Origin: Endotrypanum monterogeii
Taxonomy: Eukaryota; Euglenozoa; Kinetoplastea; Trypanosomatida; Trypanosomatidae
Direction: 5' to 3'
Assembly: GCA_000333855.2 (NCBI GenBank)
Contig: CM007348.1
Coordinates: forward strand, 130,956 to 194,955
DNA length: 64,000 bases
Shown: positions 10,795 to 21,527 of the stretch, piece by piece
How the letters are laid out: the number at the start of each line of letters is the position of its first letter
Position numbering within the stretch: the stretch's first letter is position 1
Notes under the pieces: generated by a model
Told to the model about the DNA's origin: nothing
Databases searched by the model: none
The model's input: only the letters and a program-made list of their open reading frames with translations
Program-made: the position numbers and the translations under genes

Positions 10795-11700
10795 TTAGGA
10801 ATAAAACTTCGGCTTTTTAACAGACGGCTTTAGTATCTGAAAGGAGCACATGAGATCACTGTCAACGGTCATCACAGCACCGCTGTTGTCGAACTCATTG
10901 CAGTAGTTGGGAGCGGAAAAGATGGTAATAAGCTTTCGCTTGGCAAAGAATTGATATCCGTCCTCTACGATCTGATGTGCACGACAAATTAACTCGAACT
11001 GGTGCTTGTTCAGGAACTTCTCTACAATGTCTTGGCCAAATGTGAAGGACACGCCACGGTCATTCTCGCCCCAGCCCGATAGACCCTCCTCGGGGTCGGA
11101 CCACAGCAGGTCACAGATCAGGCCGGTGTCCGCCACATCGCAGGGACGCGTAATCTTCTTGATTTGGTCCATCGTCTGCAGTTCTGGTGAAAGACCACCA
11201 TGACAGCAGAAAATTTTGTCATCGATAATGCAGGCCACGGGTAGGCAATTGAAGGTGTCCGTGAAGGCCTTCCAGAGCCGAATGTTGTAGCGCCGCTTGC
11301 ACTCATCAAAAAATCCATAGATGCGGTTGATGCTGGCGCATTCGTGGTTGCCTCGCAGGATGAAGAAATTCTCGGGAAACTTAACTTTAAAGGCGAAAAC
11401 CAAGCAGATCGTCTCGAGGCCTTGCTTTCCGCGGTCCACGTAGTCGCCAAGAAAAAGGTAGTTCGCCGTCGGTGGGAAGCCACCGTTCTCAAAGAGGCGA
11501 ATGAGGTCGTAGTACTGTCCATGAATGTCGCCACATATCTTTATGGGCGCCTCCAGCTCTAGCAAGGGCGGTTGCGAAAGAAGAATCTCGCGCGTGCGCA
11601 TAGCCAGCTGCTTTACATCATTCTCCGCCAGCTGCACCTGCTTCCCGGGCTTCGCACCGCGCACCTCGAGCAGCTGCTCTATAATGGAATCTACGCTCAT
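10795..11700 (-). CDS. PP1: Serine/threonine protein phosphatase PP1 catalytic subunit
   Basis: A 301-residue PPP-family phosphatase of the PP1 type, which hydrolyses phospho-Ser/Thr using two metal ions. All signature motifs are present: GDIHGQ at 57-62, GDYVDRG at 85-91, RGNHE at 116-120, the HGG motif (residues [11 protein letters not shown]), and [11 protein letters not shown] near residue 260-270. The sequence between them ([24 protein letters not shown]) is PP1-like rather than PP2A-like. The tail [11 protein letters not shown] is short and lacks the Pro-rich tail of animal isoforms, as in other trypanosomatid PP1 copies. The start at 11700 gives [15 protein letters not shown], which matches PP1 N-termini exactly in place; longer upstream frames are low-complexity. 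Trypanosomatids usually carry several PP1 paralogues; only one is seen here. Confidence 0.97.
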   Translation of the reverse strand: MSVDSIIEQLLEVRGAKPGKQVQLAENDVKQLAMRTREILLSQPPLLELEAPIKICGDIHGQYYDLIRLFENGGFPPTANYLFLGDYVDRGKQGLETICLVFAFKVKFPENFFILRGNHECASINRIYGFFDECKRRYNIRLWKAFTDTFNCLPVACIIDDKIFCCHGGLSPELQTMDQIKKITRPCDVADTGLICDLLWSDPEEGLSGWGENDRGVSFTFGQDIVEKFLNKHQFELICRAHQIVEDGYQFFAKRKLITIFSAPNYCNEFDNSGAVMTVDSDLMCSFQILKPSVKKPKFYS

Positions 11701-12385
11701 CTGTACTGTGCCTCGTTCGTTATGTGTGAGATTTTCCTTCTGCACCAAGACCCCGAAACACCTCCTACAAAATCTGAGTGATGCGTGTGGCGTATTTCCC
11801 TCTCCCCTACCGTGTGCAGCTTTGTATTTGCTTGGAAACAGGATGCTACAGCCAACGAAGTGAGGAAGGAAAAAAAAAAAAAGAAGCCTCGCTCCTGGGT
11901 GTCGAGTCTTTACTGGCCAATCCGAAATCAAAGGCACGCGCTTACCTCCTCCTCCTCCTTTTGTTGCTGTCGAAGGACTCAATTTAAAAAGAAGAAAAAA
12001 ACGGAAAAGGCGGCGGCCAGGAGAAAACAAAAACTAATAATAAATAAAATAAAAAGCAAAATGAGGAATGTTACTTTGTGGTGATCCTACGCTCTCTCTT
12101 TTGGGGGGAGGGAGAGGGAGGGGTTTCTACAACAACAACAAAAAGAATGAGTCAGTGTGGCTCTGCAGTCGAGAGAGAGGGGAACATAGGACAAGGAGAG
12201 AAACATTGCCCAGAAGGAGAGGGAGGGATAAGGAGAGAGAAAGAGGAGGAGGAGTGAAGAAGAGAGAGTTCCCCAGTGGAAGGGTATATTTTTTTTCCTT
12301 TTTTTCTCAGCACTAAAAAAAGAAAAAAAAACGGTTCCCCGGGGATTCATTGGGGAGAAAGAGCTCTTTGCTTTCGTGAGCTCAC

Positions 12386-12420
<35 letters not shown>

Positions 12421-12842
12421 CATGACTCACAGCCCACTGAGTCACTCTTTCAGCGATGTCTTGGTGCTGTTGTCGGCAAGGGTCATTCGTGGCCCTTCTT
12501 CCGACTTCAAGTTGCACAATGACTTCAGCGTAAACAATAACCGTTTTGGGTGGAGTAGAGGGGGAAGCGTTCGCTGGACATTCCAGTGTTTCTTTCTGTG
12601 TGCATGCGTAGAAAAAGGATGAGAGGGGTCATGGAAAATGGTATGGGGAAGAATTAAGTACATTCCTCTCTCTGATTCTCAACAAATATAAAATGACGGC
12701 AAAGACAAAGCGATCACCAGAGATACTTTCAGAACAACTAAAGGAGATTTATATATAAAAAAAAAAGAGGAGCGCAGTGACAAAAGGCAAAACAAATAGG
12801 TATTTTCCATCGAAAACGCAGAACACAAAAAACCGGACTATG

Positions 12843-12887
<45 letters not shown>

Positions 12888-13113
12888 CATATATATATAT
12901 ATGTATACGGGGAAAGAAAGCAAGGAGGGAGAGCGAGGGACATATTCGACATGCACCAGAGAAGCTGCACCGTTTTACGATGTGGCCTCCCATTCCTCCG
13001 CCGTCGCCACCCCCATCTCCCTTCTTTTCCCCCATCTGAAACTCAGCTTTTGCACCCCTGCGCCGCTGCCCTCCTCCTCGAAACATCAAGCGCTCGACTT
13101 TCTATCGCTCAGC
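11701..13113. other. Intergenic region, repeat-rich
   Basis: No gene recognised. Purine-rich from about 11860 to 12330, (TG)n at 12388-12419, and an interrupted (TA)n tract at 12845-12903. Confidence 0.5.
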
Positions 13114-14538
13114 CTATTCCTCAACGTCCATTCTGATGGCCTCCGCGCTGACCGAACTTGTTTTGAGTATCGACACAGCAGAGGAGCCCTGCATACTTAC
13201 CGCGAACTGAAGCGGGGGTACTGGGGCAGGCCACCGCGCACGGCACACTTCTCGATCGCCTTTGGAGAACGTAACAATGGCGCCTATCGTCGCGTCCGGA
13301 TCTTCAGGGTCAATGATGACCGGAGTGAAGGGGAGTGACGGCGACACAGGAGCCGCTCCAGGCGCTGACGTGGGAGCTGCTGAGGGACCACTGGCGGGGG
13401 TCGCCTCCGTGCCCCCCACGCCTCCTCCCGAACCGCCCAGGGGTTCCAGGGAAGATACAGCGTTCGGGGTCGCGGATGTCGTCATGGGGGGGCTACTACC
13501 CTGCTGCGCCGGGCGATTGGCCGCAACGCCCATGGTGGAGGATATCGGTTGAAAGCCGGGTGACGTGATGGGCGGCTCGGCCCCACTGCTCGCATGCGTC
13601 ATGGTGACGCTGGCGTCGACGGCGAACGGTACAAGGCGACCCGGTAGCGCGCTGCTGCTGAGCGCAGTGACGCTAGCGATACTCGCTGGGAGCGGCGCAG
13701 ACGACGAGAGAGTCAATGCCGGCTGCAGGGGCGGCGGTCGCCGGGGCTCTAACGTGCTATCACCCGACGGCATCTCTAGCGGTACGCCAGGCTGGGCAAA
13801 CTCCACGCGAACGGTGATCTCGTCTTGACTTTTATAAAGAACCCCCTGCTCGTAAAGAGCGTCGGAGGACCAGTAGCGCACCAACTCCCCCGTGTTGCAG
13901 TAGCAGACAGTGTTTTTCTGCCGCCGAATTTGGGTGTCGTGATGAATTTCCTTAAAGGCAACGACGCCGATAGAAACCAACTCACACTTATCCACGCGAA
14001 AGACGATGGTGTGAACGAGGCCGGTGGAGAGCGGCTCCGTACCACACAAGTCAAGTATGTCTGACGTCGAGAACTCCACTCCGTCGTCGCGGATGCCGGG
14101 GCCTGGAGTGAAGCGCCACATCGACGGCGGATCGAGGCCGATCTCCCGCTTCAATGATTCCAGCTGATAAAGCTCGGCATCTTCAGCAACCGCAACGAGA
14201 TCGTCCGCCTTGTTCGGCAACCCGTAGCCGCGCAGGTAGTTGAGAATATGAACGAAATTTTCCGGGTCTCGGTCCAAAAAAGGGTGTCCCTGCAAATCAC
14301 GCGGAAACTCTTGGAAGTTGCTCTCCGCCCACTGAGCCAGAAGCGACGGTGAAGAGCAGAGCGTCGACTGCAGCGTAGTCACCTTCCTACCCCCAACATT
14401 AAGAACAACAACACGATCTAGCGGCGTCGCTGCCGCGTCTTTAGCCTCTAAGGTGCACCGACGCGTGTCACGCGTGGCCGCCTCGTCAACTGACGCACCA
14501 GAATCCTCGCGCGGGCGCTTTGCGTTGGTGACCGGCAT
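13114..14538 (-). CDS. BTB/T1-type (KCTD-like) domain protein
   Basis: A 474-residue protein. A potassium-channel-tetramerisation-type BTB domain sits at about residues 44-130: VVVLNVGGRKVTTLQSTL, then FLDRDPENFVHILNYLRG, then an ELYQLESLKREI helix. The LNVGG...FxDRDPxxFxxILNYLR pattern is diagnostic of the T1/KCTD fold, which assembles homo-oligomers and often serves as a cullin-3 adaptor. There are no membrane segments, so it is not a channel. Residues about 140-255 form a second folded region that may bind a partner. The region about 260-410 is Ser/Pro/Ala/Thr-rich and probably disordered, and a last folded stretch (about 415-474) ends in an acidic MDVEE. The start at 14538 (MPVTNAKRPRED) is the first ATG close to the domain; the upstream codons look like 5' UTR. 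Confidence 0.85.
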   Translation of the reverse strand: MPVTNAKRPREDSGASVDEAATRDTRRCTLEAKDAAATPLDRVVVLNVGGRKVTTLQSTLCSSPSLLAQWAESNFQEFPRDLQGHPFLDRDPENFVHILNYLRGYGLPNKADDLVAVAEDAELYQLESLKREIGLDPPSMWRFTPGPGIRDDGVEFSTSDILDLCGTEPLSTGLVHTIVFRVDKCELVSIGVVAFKEIHHDTQIRRQKNTVCYCNTGELVRYWSSDALYEQGVLYKSQDEITVRVEFAQPGVPLEMPSGDSTLEPRRPPPLQPALTLSSSAPLPASIASVTALSSSALPGRLVPFAVDASVTMTHASSGAEPPITSPGFQPISSTMGVAANRPAQQGSSPPMTTSATPNAVSSLEPLGGSGGGVGGTEATPASGPSAAPTSAPGAAPVSPSLPFTPVIIDPEDPDATIGAIVTFSKGDREVCRARWPAPVPPLQFAVSMQGSSAVSILKTSSVSAEAIRMDVEE

Positions 14539-14805
14539 TGCCAACGTCGAGGAAAGGATCTGCGGGGTAATGTGGGTCAGGGGTAGGATAGAAGATAATA
14601 TACCCCCCTCTTTCTGGAAACAAGAAAAATGTATGTACGAGTGACCTGATGGTGAATTCGACAACTCAGAAACGCAGCGGGCCGATGCACCTGATGTAGT
14701 GTTGACCGAGTCGAAGTAGCACCGCCTTCCGGGAAACGGTTTGACTATACAATCTCAAGCAATCGGAGGGAAATTTAGAAATGTATACATACATACATAT
14801 ACATA

Positions 14806-14842
<37 letters not shown>

Positions 14843-15234
14843 AGAAGGCCTGAAGGGGAGAAATCGCTTTCGTATCTACACCACCTCAACACAGAGCTAC
14901 TTGTACGAGGGGTAGGCAGAAGCGATGGGGGAAAGAACGTGTTTATCTACTTTCGAGTGCGATGATGAAGATGCGAAACGACATCCAAGGCGGCCGCAGT
15001 GTGTTGGTTAGCAATGCCCCATGATCGCACCAAGATAGACCGATAGAAAAGGGAAGTGAGCAGAGGACAGGTTCATGGGAATCCGCGAATAATAAAAAAT
15101 TGAGAGGAGGGAGGGAGGTCGAGGGGGGATATAAAAAATGCACTCTTCCATTATGCACCTGTACTCAAGGGAAGAGCAGAGCAGGGGGGGGGGGCTCTTC
15201 AGCCGCGGGGATCCACTGGTTTACGTGTGTCCGT

Positions 15235-15240
<6 letters not shown>

Positions 15241-15292
<52 letters not shown>
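15241..15292. repeat. (GT)26 microsatellite
   Basis: Uninterrupted GT dinucleotides for 52 bases, preceded by degenerate GTGTGT from about 15223. Confidence 0.95.
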
Positions 15293-15294
<2 letters not shown>

Positions 15295-15329
15295 GTAGGA
15301 AGGAAGAACGAGTAAGTAAGAAAGAACGA

Positions 15330-15432
15330 CGTACGACGTACGTACGTACGTACGAACGGAACGGAACGGAACCGAACCGTACACACTACGTANNNNNNNN
15401 NNNNNNNNNNNNGTACGACCTACGTACGTCTA
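15330..15432. repeat. TACG / ACGGA tandem repeat zone broken by gap
   Basis: Short tandem units of TACG pass into ACGGA/ACCGA units before a run of N, and TACG-type units (CCTACGTACGTC) resume after it. This differs from the TA and GT microsatellites in the rest of the window. The gap probably collapses further repeat units. Confidence 0.7.
15393..15412. other. Assembly gap (20 N)
   Basis: Twenty undetermined bases inside a tandem-repeat zone, between two long (GT)n tracts. Confidence 0.99.
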
Positions 15433-15500
15433 ACGGAAGGAAGGACGAGAGAGGGGCGGGGGCGGTCGTCGCGCGGACGCGTACTCGTTACGTTGTGTCG

Positions 15501-15502
<2 letters not shown>

Positions 15503-15564
<62 letters not shown>
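15503..15564. repeat. (GT)n microsatellite, about 62 bases
   Basis: Uninterrupted alternating G/T, the longest dinucleotide tract in the window apart from those at the gaps. Confidence 0.95.
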
Positions 15565-15568
<4 letters not shown>

Positions 15569-15963
15569 GGGGAAAACAGACATGAAAAAGAAGCAGCTGC
15601 AACGGCTTCAACAGGGAAGGACCACAAGCACACATTGAGTAGTTTTCCCCGATCCAATTTTAAGAGAGAGACCACCACAACTAGCCCGGAAGATGCACAG
15701 ACTCAGGTGCGCATTGTAAACTTTTTTTTCTTACTCATTCAACACTTTTTTTCTTTCAGAAGCAGCAGCAGCATCAGCAGCGAGAAAAAAAAAACAACGG
15801 AGTGCATCAAACTGTGCACGTCCTCTACAACACCGATCAGGCCGATGAAAAACAACGGGAGATATAAAGAGAAAAAAAAGGATAGAACGCCTACAAACAC
15901 ACCCACACAAACACAAACACAGAGAGAAAGAGAGATGAGCTGTTTTTTTTTTCCACGCACAAC

Positions 15964-16713
15964 CTACATTTCGTCGACTAGCTCCAAACACTCCGCATCG
16001 TCCTCGTCATCCACCTCGAGGAAAGCAGATGCGGTGGTATCATTTGTGCGTGGTTTCTTCGCCTTCGGCACGGTTCCATGACGCTCTCCCCCCGATGCAT
16101 GCTGGAATGAAAAGCTAGCATCGATAGAGGGGCGCGGCTCGGCATAGCTACACTCAGCACCCTTTGAGTTCCCCAACATGCTACAGTCGCCGTACCCCTG
16201 CCGGCCACTAATAAGAGACTTGGTCAGACGTGTATCAGATCGAGCGGCAAAGTCGCCGGAAAACGTGGCATCGCGAGGAGGAAGGACACGTTCAGGTGAA
16301 CACCGAAACCCTGCCGCTGAAGTGCTCCTCGGACCCGCAGCTGCTGAACTCCTTTCTGCTTTATCAGGCAACAAGAGACCAGCGAGGTTTTGCAAGCACG
16401 CTATGAGCATTGGCGGCACCTTAGAGGAAACGATCAGGACTGTGATGTCCGTGAACAAAAGAAGAGCGCCGGTGGTCAAGACATCGGAGTACCGGCTCGT
16501 GATGTCCCCATGCAAAGCGCAGTAGCACGAACCGCTGCTGTCCTGCAAGAGCACTGTGGAGTCGGCTGCACTCTCTGTCACGAGGCGAGTCATGACTCCA
16601 CCGCAGCACATCACTTTCGATGACTGTGAGTATTTTCTGTTAATCTCCGCGAGATGCGTCAGCGCGACACCTTTTTCCGTTGCGAGCGATTCGAGCACGT
16701 GCTGTGGATCCAT
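15964..16713 (-). CDS. HROB-like OB-fold protein (putative)
   Basis: A 249-residue protein with one likely folded domain at about residues 35-110. The phrase STVLLQDSSGSCYCALHGDI, followed by TTGALLLFTDITVLIVSS, has the pattern of the C-terminal OB-fold of HROB (human C17orf53), where a 'LKDPTGEMQGTVH' strand pair is followed by 'GSVLLLKQVGVFSPS'. HROB loads the MCM8-MCM9 helicase in homologous recombination. The rest is Ser/Arg-rich and disordered, with a basic KAKKPR patch near 225 (possible nuclear signal) and a very acidic C-terminus. The match is from remembered pattern only. If right, this would be a minimal HROB reduced to the OB-fold; other OB-fold ssDNA-binding proteins remain possible. 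Confidence 0.6.
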   Translation of the reverse strand: MDPQHVLESLATEKGVALTHLAEINRKYSQSSKVMCCGGVMTRLVTESAADSTVLLQDSSGSCYCALHGDITSRYSDVLTTGALLLFTDITVLIVSSKVPPMLIACLQNLAGLLLPDKAERSSAAAGPRSTSAAGFRCSPERVLPPRDATFSGDFAARSDTRLTKSLISGRQGYGDCSMLGNSKGAECSYAEPRPSIDASFSFQHASGGERHGTVPKAKKPRTNDTTASAFLEVDDEDDAECLELVDEM

Positions 16714-16958
16714 CGCAGTAACGGGAAGAAAGGGAAGGGGGAGAAGAACGGAATCCCACGAGCCTCAAGTGAAAAAGATGACAGCAACGAGAAGATCCGG
16801 AGCAAGGCGTCTTAATAGAAGGACAGAGGAAAAGAGTAGGCAAAGCAGAGAAGCAACAACTTACACAGTCAGCGCTCAAATTTCATGAAGAATGGGAAAA
16901 AATGATGAGCTATTAAATGATAATTTGACCCCTCCAGATACGAAAAAAAAATAAACAC

Positions 16959-16999
<41 letters not shown>

Positions 17000-18067
17000 T
17001 TGCGTATGTGAATACAAACGGAGGCGTGGAGCAGTGGGTGGAGTGCATTACGTATCGAGAGAACCACAAGAACAGTTGGCGGAAAGACACTCAAGACGGT
17101 ACTCAGCGACTCGGACTTCACAGCCAGGAAAAATGAGGCGGTCGGCTTCATGTGCGAAGATGTCGCATCGCAGTCCTAACAAGATGGTGTATAGACTCAG
17201 GAACACACTGCGGAGAGGCCCCGTAGGGTCCAAAGAAATGCGGCGCTGGGCTGCAGAGGATCATCACATGCAGAATTTGGCTAAGAAATGGGGCGACGTC
17301 GGATTTCACTTATCCCCCCTTTTTTGTATTTTCTTCAATAAAAGCGCATCAGTGATATGTAAGAGCGGAGAGAGCGCTCCGGTATTAGAGATACAACCCT
17401 TCTCTCCTAGTGCCATCCACTTTTTTTTTTTCTCCACCACCACCACGAGATGGGGAGCGGTAAACATTGATCGAGTAATCCAAGTCAGAACAAATACAAC
17501 GCACAAGAGATAGTAGAAAAAAAAAGAATTGTTTTTGAATCCCAGTGATGAAGTTGGGGAAAGAGCGTCATACCCAGCAGTACTGTGCATTGCCGCCTCC
17601 CTGCCTCTCACCAGCATGTCCACCTCCAATCTGGCACCCACCGCCACCGTTACAAATGAATGGTGAACGATCGGTGAGCAGCAAGGACACAGCTCACGTG
17701 CATTAGGGCACCACCAAAGCGCGAGCATGAGATAAAGCGATAGAGTTGCCGACGATGAACGTGAGCGAGAGGCGTAAATATAGGGAACTTCGATTACAAA
17801 AAAAAATCCTTCCTCTTGGAACGCGCCCCTACCGTCGCCCCCCCCCAACCGCTACTCTTTGTGGCTGTAATAGCGCCACCAACACCACCTTCACCACCGC
17901 CCCTTCCTTCTCCCATCCTCAACCGGGCTCGTTCCCCCCAGAAAACACCCTTCTCATGTGCTGACCACCGGGGAAGCTGAACATGGTGTATCGACGGTGC
18001 ATACCTCTTCGCTTCAATCGCTCAAGCCGTTCGTTGCCTCAGACCAAGTCACCCACCGTTACAACCC
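16714..18067. other. Intergenic region
   Basis: No gene recognised. A joined (TA)n-(TG)n tract lies at 16959-16999; a C-rich stretch is near 17840-17850. Confidence 0.5.
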
Positions 18068-19816
18068 TTACTTGTAGAGATACAGCACCGCAGCAACGAG
18101 AGTCACACGCAATGCCCAACGCATGTCATGGCGTGCAGCCAAGTTAGACGACAGCTGCTGTTCAAGGAAGTGGTGCAGCACGAGTGTGAGCCCAAGCGAA
18201 AAGACTCTGCTTTTATGATTGAATAACCCCCACGCAAGTGAACCCACTGCGAGGGTAAGGAGGAACTGCGGGTAGTGCAGGGAAGCAAACACGACTCCCT
18301 CTCCGTTGCTCTTCGCCTCCGACTTGGCCTCGTCTAGAAGTTCCTTTAACTCCACCCCCGTCAGTGGACCTGGACTCGGCTGCCGGCACCGTAACACCCT
18401 CTCAAACTCGAAAATTGTAGCTTCGTCGCGGCGCTCTTGCTCTGAGCGCGCGAAAGACTCGACTATCGACTTGGCAAACCACGCCACACTACCCACCACG
18501 AACCAGTGCATCACGTGCATGAGAAACGACTCTGACTCCTTCACCTCCGGCGCCATGGAAAACGAGTCGCTGCCTTTGGCACGGTTGGCAATGCTCTCGC
18601 GCGCCCGCACGACGGCAGAAAGCGCCTTCTCAACTGCCACTTCCACCCGAAAGAATGCGGGCAACACAGCCGCAGCGCCAGCGCCGAGGCGCTGCATGAT
18701 GCGCTCAATGAAGTCCCCAGAGAAGAGAGCGATGAAGAATATCGCCTGCAGATTAACTTTGATTACCGCCTTTCCAATCAAAGTGGCGGAGAAGAATGTA
18801 GAGAAGGGCATCAAGAATTGCCCACACGCCATACCGCACAAGTCATACGCCATGTTAGGCCACGCAGCAAGGAGCAAGATTGCCCAGAAGCCGTATCGGC
18901 GCACTTTCTGTAGCGTCCAGTTGGTGGCGAGAGACATGATATCATATGCACCAGTAGATTCCTGCAGATCATCCTCGTGGCGGCCCTGCAACGCAGCTGC
19001 GTAACTTAGCGCGTAAGGTGGTACCTCCCCCAAGGCTGTTCCGGCACCCCAAAGCATGCATGCCGGCACCACCTTGACCAAGTACTGCACTAACGACATG
19101 CGACCTGCAGCCACACCAGGATTGCTCTCCGGTGCGAAGCACACGAAAAGACGCTCGCGTGGCCCGTAGAAAAAGTTGCTCGGGTACGTCCAGAAGCTGG
19201 CGTTCCCGCAGCTCTGCACCGCAGCACACGTGCGGTAAATGTGGGGGAAAAGGAAAAGAAGGCCAGAGTGCATTCCAGTGCCAAGGCCAATCGACGATAG
19301 GACACCGAGTATCACCCAATAGAGAGCATCAGCCAGCCAGTACTCCATTTCCAGCCACCAGCCGTGCCCTACGGCAGCGTAGTACCGCTGTGCATCGTCA
19401 GCGGCAGACTGCCACCATTCGCTGAACTGAACAGCACTGACACTTACTCGACCCCCAAAAAGACGCGGTGGAGGTGAGCCATCGCCATCACGTCCCTGAT
19501 GATTGAGAAACCGTGTGTAGTACGTCTCCACCTCCGACGCAGTCACCAGGCCGTCTCCATTCAGATCAAACGCGGAGAACACAGCCACGGATGGAGAGGG
19601 TTTGACGTAGTACGACACGAGGCAAAACACTAGTATCAGCGGCACAAAGAGGGTACTGAAGAGCGGCTTATTCACAACAACCTTTGCATAATAAGCCGCA
19701 CCGCGGATGCTGTAGAAGAAGAAGAGAAGGGTGGTGCGGATGGGGTGTCGGAAGAAACCAATCTTGCTCCGCTCTCTGGCTAGGATCTCCTGCGCTAGCT
19801 TTAGCTCGCTTGACAT
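18068..19816 (-). CDS. VMP1-like VTT-domain membrane protein with N-terminal EF-hand
   Basis: A 582-residue polytopic membrane protein. A first hydrophobic pair (about 27-72) is followed by one canonical EF-hand loop, DLNGDGLVTASE (residues 84-95, with D84, N86, D88, T92 and E95 in ligand positions). Then comes the VTT core: GVLSSIGLGTGMHSGLLFLFPH (about 172-193) and LWGAGTALGEVPPY (about 262-275). Both are hallmarks of VMP1/EPG-3, an ER phospholipid scramblase that acts with autophagy and lipid droplets. The LLLAAWPNMAYDLCGMACGQ segment also matches VMP1. The C-terminal third has further membrane helices (two near the end) and charged linkers. Typical VMP1 is about 400 residues and lacks an EF-hand, so calcium binding by this protein is an unusual addition. 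The ATG at 19816 is the first in frame. No dilysine ER motif is obvious at the terminus. Confidence 0.88.
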   Translation of the reverse strand: MSSELKLAQEILARERSKIGFFRHPIRTTLLFFFYSIRGAAYYAKVVVNKPLFSTLFVPLILVFCLVSYYVKPSPSVAVFSAFDLNGDGLVTASEVETYYTRFLNHQGRDGDGSPPPRLFGGRVSVSAVQFSEWWQSAADDAQRYYAAVGHGWWLEMEYWLADALYWVILGVLSSIGLGTGMHSGLLFLFPHIYRTCAAVQSCGNASFWTYPSNFFYGPRERLFVCFAPESNPGVAAGRMSLVQYLVKVVPACMLWGAGTALGEVPPYALSYAAALQGRHEDDLQESTGAYDIMSLATNWTLQKVRRYGFWAILLLAAWPNMAYDLCGMACGQFLMPFSTFFSATLIGKAVIKVNLQAIFFIALFSGDFIERIMQRLGAGAAAVLPAFFRVEVAVEKALSAVVRARESIANRAKGSDSFSMAPEVKESESFLMHVMHWFVVGSVAWFAKSIVESFARSEQERRDEATIFEFERVLRCRQPSPGPLTGVELKELLDEAKSEAKSNGEGVVFASLHYPQFLLTLAVGSLAWGLFNHKSRVFSLGLTLVLHHFLEQQLSSNLAARHDMRWALRVTLVAAVLYLYK

Positions 19817-19852
19817 GATAGCAATTGTACAACTCTCACGTAAATCGCTGTC

Positions 19853-19894
<42 letters not shown>

Positions 19895-21527
19895 CGTGCG
19901 TATCCGTGTCTAACCTACTATAGACCTTTCAGAGCTGGTATGATGGTGATTGAGCTGATGTGTGTGTGTGTACGTGTGTGTGTGTACGTGTGTGTATGCG
20001 TTTGATCCGAGGAGAAAAAGAGAAGGGGAGGAGGAGGAGCACCCTAAGAATGTCTTTACTCTATCCACCCCCGACCACGCACATCTGTGGAGGCACACGA
20101 GAAACGAGATAGAAATGACAACAGTCGTTCGTAGTTCAAATGTCGTTTCACCGAGTAAAGGCGAGCTTAGACTGACAAACAAACAGCTGTTGGATGATGA
20201 AGAGGGAGGAGGAGGATGCAGGAGGGTAGCAGCACTTGACAACCGTAAGTAAGCTGAGACAGAAACGAGGAGGAGAAACAGACTGACAGAGCAACGTTAC
20301 CGTGGTGGTGGTGTACCCGCCCCCCCCCCCGCACCACCAAAACCACCGTAACGTTGTTCTATACGCCGGCATCCCCCATATCCATCCGTAACTTACCCGA
20401 TGCATCCTGCGAGCCGGGGAAGAAGAATCCCCTCTGGGAGGCTGGCAGTGAGGTAAGAAACAGCACCAATATGGGAAACGAGGAAATCGAAATCCGGAAG
20501 ACTCTGTGACACGGCCCCAGACGCTCAGACGCCACCACACTGTGGCAAAGTTACCCATCCTCCTCTCTCCCTCCCTCTTTTTGTGTGGTGCATCCAGAAG
20601 GATAATATAATTATCCAGCTCTATGAGACACCCCACACAAACGCGTGGTGGTGGCAACCTTACTTGCCACCTTTTCTTCGCTTCTCCATCTACCCCCACC
20701 AGTCCTCTCCACATGCTATACAATATGAAGACGCAGTAGCCAGCTTGACTACTCACCCCCACACACACCTCACTCCTTCTTCCATGGGATTTTGTGAATG
20801 ATCATTTAAATATCATATTCGCATTTTTTTTTAATATAACATTTCGGATTCTTGCGCTCGAAAGATTAGTCAGCAATTAGCGTCAAACACACACACACAC
20901 ACACACACACACGTGACCACAGGACACCCCAACACGAGCGTCTCCTCTACGTCTTTTCAATGCACAACATATGGGTATCGCGTGGAAGATGAATGCGAGC
21001 ATTTCCGTGCAACGGAACCCATATGCATAGCTGATGTCTTTCGCATCTGTCCGTCACACACCTTCTGGCATGAGTAAACGTATACCAATACGCAGACACG
21101 TGCCAATCTGGAACAACAGCGAAAAAAAAAAAAAACATCACAGGAGAGGGAGGGGGGGGGGGAGATATAAAACGCAAAAACGGAGCAAAGAACCGCGCGC
21201 TCATAACAAAAAAAAAAAAAACATTAAAACGTAAAAAAAAAAAAGGGGTTTCAAACCTGAAGCGGCAAAATTTCTCTGGGGGAGGGGAAAAAAAAGCCTT
21301 ACAACTTAAGTTCGGGTGTTACTCGCAAAGTCAGTCATGAAGAAAAAAGAAGAAGAGGTTGCACAGGGGAAACGGATAAAGGAGTGAGCGGGGCCACCAC
21401 AAAGCCCCAACCACCACTCTGGGGTGCGAGAGCGCCAAGTGACGCAGACAGCAGACATCCGCTCGAAGAAAAAAAAAAAACGTGCAGTGACAACGCTTGT
21501 AGGAAATAGCGAGTGGAAGCGCGTATA
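19817..21527. other. Intergenic region with hairpin and homopolymers
   Basis: No gene recognised. (TG)n begins at about 19855 and passes into CG/TG-rich sequence, then degenerate GTGTAC repeats (about 19960-19998). A long imperfect hairpin sits at 20288-20360, (CA)n at about 20886-20911, and several A-runs at 21121-21300. Confidence 0.5.
20288..20360. other. Long imperfect inverted repeat (hairpin)
   Basis: The left arm AGAGCAACGTTACCGTGG plus GGTGGTG (20288-20313) is mirrored by the right arm CACCACC...CCACCGTAACGTTGTTCT (20332-20360), with a C-rich loop between. The arms pair over about 25 positions with a few mismatches. Expressed from the minus-strand unit, it would form a stable stem in the 5' region of the VMP1-like gene's upstream neighbour or in the intergenic pre-mRNA. 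Function unknown. Confidence 0.75.

Larger units (their letters stand above)
14539..15963. other. Intergenic region with (GT)n tracts and an assembly gap
   Basis: No gene recognised. Holds (TA)n at 14809-14838, two very long (GT)n tracts (15241-15292 and 15503-15564), a TACG/ACGGA tandem zone (about 15330-15430) interrupted by 20 N, and A-runs. Confidence 0.55.

Noticed and set aside
15138..16081. Long plus-strand open frames through (GT)n tracts
   Set aside because: They encode only Cys-Val repeats from (GT)n and are on the strand opposite to the local genes.
17306..17848. A 180-codon minus-strand frame between two genes
   Set aside because: Low-complexity, hydrophobic runs from T-tracts, no homology pattern; start codon context poor.
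20148..20768. A 206-codon minus-strand frame
   Set aside because: It crosses the hairpin and poly-C tract and has Trp/Cys/Gly-rich composition unlike neighbouring proteins.
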